This document shows, piece after piece, positions 12,908-14,697 of a stretch of DNA of 14,697 bases (its first letter is position 1; every line of letters starts with the position of its first letter). The position numbers and the translations under genes are program-made. The DNA comes from an uncultured Bacteroidales bacterium (GTDB taxonomy: Bacteria; Bacteroidota; Bacteroidia; Bacteroidales; Lentimicrobiaceae): assembly GCA_937864935.1 (NCBI GenBank), contig CALMDN010000500.1, positions 1 through 14,697 of the forward strand, in the 5' to 3' direction. The notes below the pieces were generated by a model. The model was given only the letters and a program-made list of their open reading frames with translations, made no database searches and was not told the origin of the DNA.

Positions 12908-12938
12908 TTGCATTTAAGCCCTGAATCAGCTATCTTTG
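12908..12938 (+). promoter_or_regulatory. Bacteroidota promoter for the STAS-like gene
   Basis: TTG (12908-12910) and TATCTTTG (12931-12938) are separated by 20 bp, the same arrangement as the receptor promoter. The ATG at 12965 is 26 nt downstream. The element overlaps the in-frame TTG at 12908, which argues against that codon as the start. Confidence 0.65.
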
Positions 12939-12964
12939 AATATATCTTTTCTAATTGCACTGTA

Positions 12965-13333
12965 ATGGCAATCACTTACACCATTGTTCCCGAAGGCAGG
13001 TTGCTGAAAGTACATGCATCCGGTGAAGATGAGAGCCTCGAAGAAGTGCTTGCCTACGGAAAAGCAATCATTGAAGCTGCGCTGGAGAACCGGTCGGGGA
13101 TGATACTGTGCGATGAGCGGAAGCTGAAATACAGACTCACTGTTTTCGACACCTTTGACCTGGCCGAACAAGCCGTCGCCTATGTTTCTTCTCTGGTAAA
13201 AATTGCCCTGGTCTGTAGTAAAGAGAACGTAAGTGACGGAAAATTCTTTGAAACTGTAACGCAGAACCGTGGCCTGATGGTTAAGGTGACCACCGATATG
13301 GAAGAGGCTGTTGCGTGGCTGGGATCAGATTAA
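12965..13333 (+). CDS. Small STAS/SpoIIAA-like protein
   Basis: The 122-residue product from the ATG at 12965 has no signal peptide or membrane segment. Its pattern is two N-terminal strands (AITYTIVPEGRLLKVHASG), a helix (SLEEVLAYGKAIIEAAL), a strand (GMILCDERKL), a helix (FDTFDLAEQAVAYVSS), a strand (KIALVCSK), a helix (GKFFETVTQNRG) and a final strand and helix (VKVTTDMEEAVAWLG). This alternating order resembles STAS/SpoIIAA-like domains found alone in many Bacteroidota, often seen as small regulatory or lipid-binding modules. The specific role is unknown. The upstream TTG at 12908 is rejected as a start because it lies in the promoter. The gene appears to be transcribed alone. Confidence 0.75.
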   Translation: MAITYTIVPEGRLLKVHASGEDESLEEVLAYGKAIIEAALENRSGMILCDERKLKYRLTVFDTFDLAEQAVAYVSSLVKIALVCSKENVSDGKFFETVTQNRGLMVKVTTDMEEAVAWLGSD

Positions 13334-13526
13334 GGTTCATATATAATCATTGATGTGTTGGTTATGATTGGTTTTTGAATCAGTATTTACTGATATTATA
13401 ATACTTCAAAAGTTTCAGGAGTTTTTTTTCCTGAGAAAAGGAGCAGAGTTATTTCCCTGTGGATTTTTGAATATGCATTGGTTCTTCCGGTGATTTTAAA
13501 CAATGAATTGTTTTTATGGTTATTAT

Positions 13527-13545
13527 AACTCAGGGTATCTGAGTT
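13527..13545. promoter_or_regulatory. Operator-like inverted repeat over the -33 region
   Basis: AACTCAG (13527-13533) and CTGAGTT (13539-13545) are perfect 7-bp arms around GGTAT. The repeat ends 23 bp before the TAACTTTG element, so it covers or abuts the -33 region of the promoter for the 199-residue lipoprotein gene. It may be a repressor or activator site, or a hairpin in an upstream transcript. Confidence 0.4.
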
Positions 13546-13568
13546 CCCGAACTTTCATTAGGTTGTTG

Positions 13569-13576
13569 TAACTTTG
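13569..13576 (+). promoter_or_regulatory. Bacteroidota -7 element (TAACTTTG)
   Basis: TAACTTTG matches TAnnTTTG exactly. No TTTG is present at the expected 19-21 bp upstream, which suggests dependence on an activator or a weak promoter. The ATG at 13641 is 64 nt further on. Confidence 0.5.
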
Positions 13577-13640
13577 ATAACAGCATCCTTACACAAGCGT
13601 TTGTCTCATAGCAATTACTTTACTCTTTAACTTCATCACA

Positions 13641-14240
13641 ATGAATTTTATTATCAAAGTTTTAGCCCCTTCATTCCTGCTGAGTACCCTGTTTTTCAGT
13701 TGTGTTTCTCCTACCAAAGTGGAGAAAAAATGGATTTCTGAAGAGCGTGTATCTACAGGTGAGGTCAATGAGAAAACGATCGTTTTTGCCTTTGTGAAGA
13801 GCGAACCTGACAGGATAAAAATGGAGGATTTGTTTTATAATGCCAGCAACAACATTTCACCATCCTACAAGACCTTTAGCAGTGAAGATATCCTTAAATC
13901 AAAGGCTGAAATCAGGCAGGAGTTAATTGATGAGGGTTTTAAATATGCCATTACCATGCGGCTGGTTAGAAAATCCCTGGCTGACGAATGGGTTCCGGCA
14001 AACTATCCGAACAACTACGAAACTTACCACAGCAACTTTATGATGGATTATTACAATCCTGGTTATTATATTACTGGTAACGAATATTTTATAGAAACCA
14101 ATCTTTTTTCTTTAGCGAATGGAAAATTGTGCTGGTCTGTGACAACCAAAACACCTGAAACACTGACCCGGGAGGAATTTATTGATGAACTTGGCGCAGC
14201 GATAATCAGGCAGATGCGCAAGGATAAATTGATGAAATAA
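13641..14240 (+). CDS. Lipoprotein of unknown function, 199 residues
   Basis: The protein has a hydrophobic signal peptide ending in the lipobox FFSC (Cys21). The mature part starts with KVEKKWISEE and contains strand-like segments EKTIVFAFVKSEPD and FKYAITMRLVRKS, a Tyr/Asn-rich loop (YPNNYETYHSNFMMDYYNPGYY), then NEYFIETNLFSLANGKLCWSVTTKT and a charged C-terminal helix (FIDELGAAIIRQMRKDKL). The layout resembles small periplasmic lipoproteins of the DUF4136-like kind, with an N-terminal strand/helix module and a strand pair ending in LxWSxxTKT; this link is only a visual impression. It has its own -7 element and an operator-like repeat upstream. Its base composition is more AT-rich than that of the sugar locus. 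Function unknown. Confidence 0.8.
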   Translation: MNFIIKVLAPSFLLSTLFFSCVSPTKVEKKWISEERVSTGEVNEKTIVFAFVKSEPDRIKMEDLFYNASNNISPSYKTFSSEDILKSKAEIRQELIDEGFKYAITMRLVRKSLADEWVPANYPNNYETYHSNFMMDYYNPGYYITGNEYFIETNLFSLANGKLCWSVTTKTPETLTREEFIDELGAAIIRQMRKDKLMK

Positions 14241-14264
14241 AGGCAGGTGATTGTATGCTGTTGT

Positions 14265-14303
14265 TCAGGAAACCCTTGGCATTGACCGGGTATTCCTGAT
14301 TTA
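14265..14303 (+). terminator. Probable terminator after the 199-residue lipoprotein gene
   Basis: TCAGGAA (14265-14271) pairs with TTCCTGA (14293-14299). The stem continues inward with ACCC and GGGT past a one-base bulge, giving about 11 pairs and a 12-nt loop. The following TTTATGG has only a weak T-tract. It lies 24 nt after the stop codon. Confidence 0.55.
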
Positions 14304-14465
14304 TGGCATACATAGGTTGGCCGGAAGTCTACTGTCCTGCTGCTTTAATCCCCGGACAGGCAATCTATGCCGGAGATTCTTTAATTGTTGTTTCATCTGA
14401 CAAACTGAGGCAAATGAAAGCATGACTGAATACAGGTTAACTGAAGTTTTCCGCTTTTTTCATAT

Positions 14466-14483
14466 TCCGGAGAATTCTCCGGA
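14466..14483. repeat. Perfect 18-bp palindrome (TCCGGAGAATTCTCCGGA)
   Basis: The sequence equals its own reverse complement over all 18 bases, with no spacer. This form suits a dimeric protein site better than a hairpin. No recognised gene or promoter adjoins it within the window. Confidence 0.7.
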
Positions 14484-14697
14484 TTCAGCCATCGGCTATG
14501 CTGACAGGTCCGGGAAATGGAGAATACTGTATATAATCAGAACCATAACATTTTTAAATACAAATCACAAACAGCAAAGACAGGGAATTGAATTTCCGGC
14601 TGTGATTGTCAGTAACCGGACTCGTTGTTTTTTTATGATGCTGAAATAAAATGGTCTGCAGAGGAGTAAATTTTTGCTTGTATAAACAGCAGTTTTT

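Larger units (their letters stand above)
13334..13640. other. AT-rich intergenic region with several inverted repeats
   Basis: This 307-bp gap holds no gene. It contains ATCAGTA/TACTGAT around two T (13379-13394), then TCAGGA (13415-13420) and TCCTGA (13429-13434) with a T-rich loop, which could form a 3' end structure for the preceding gene. Further on are AACTCAG/CTGAGTT (13527-13545) and a -7 promoter element (13569-13576) for the next gene. Confidence 0.6.
14241..14697. other. Right-edge region without a convincing gene
   Basis: The last 457 bp contains a terminator-like hairpin (14265-14299) and a perfect 18-bp palindrome (14466-14483). An open frame of 75 codons at 14422-14649 (+) spans that palindrome. 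Its product is not recognised, lacks a signal peptide or any familiar motif, and has no good promoter, so it is not called as a gene. The frame might be a remnant or a leader of a gene beyond the window. Confidence 0.5.

Noticed and set aside
14422..14649. Open frame of 75 codons near the right edge
   Set aside because: No recognisable motif, no promoter, and an 18-bp palindrome runs through it; too weak to call as a gene.

Overview
The window looks like a chromosomal segment of a Bacteroidota bacterium, probably a free-living or gut-type member of the Bacteroidales/Marinilabiliales. The grounds are a type IX secretion (T9SS) C-terminal sorting domain, a TonB-dependent receptor with an N-terminal carboxypeptidase-regulatory-like domain, several lipoproteins, and promoters of the Bacteroidota form (TTG, about 20 bp, TAnnTTTG) in place of -35/-10 boxes. 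Starts generally lack strong Shine-Dalgarno sequences. No rRNA, tRNA, CRISPR array, insertion sequence or phage gene was seen.

Left part (1-4617). A secreted beta-propeller-like protein with a T9SS sorting domain (270-1451, +) converges on a lipoprotein of unknown function (1511-2170, -). Next comes a tight minus-strand operon, read right to left: a small membrane protein (4617-4336), a TraB/GumN-family protein (4324-3440), an ECF sigma factor (3439-2966, TTG start directly after the preceding stop codon) and a four-helix membrane protein (2969-2361, overlapping the sigma gene by 4 nt). The last may be a sigma-controlling partner.

Central part (4618-12311) is a carbohydrate-utilisation locus. 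A regulatory region carries three LacI-type operators (consensus GCAAnCGnTTGC), followed by a Bacteroidota promoter. This drives a TonB-dependent receptor (4982-7642), which ends at a strong hairpin terminator. Then come a P-loop kinase of the uridine kinase/phosphoribulokinase family (7790-8446), a GH13 subfamily 18 disaccharide phosphorylase (8454-9923) and an MFS transporter (9949-11181). A convergent LacI-family regulator (11283-12311, -) closes the locus. The likely flow is outer-membrane uptake by the receptor, inner-membrane uptake by the MFS protein, phosphorylation by the kinase and phosphorolysis to glucose 1-phosphate. The acceptor pocket of the phosphorylase carries Arg and His where sucrose phosphorylase has Pro and Tyr. 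By my recollection this is the signature of sucrose 6'-phosphate phosphorylase. Bacteroidota normally lack sugar PTS, so the orphan kinase may supply the phosphorylated disaccharide. This PTS-independent route is the most interesting hypothesis in the window, and it is inference.

Right part (12312-14697) holds a short Trp/Gly-rich lipoprotein, a small STAS/SpoIIAA-like protein, and a 199-residue lipoprotein with its own promoter and an operator-like inverted repeat. The final 457 bp has no convincing gene but includes a terminator-like hairpin and a perfect 18-bp palindrome.
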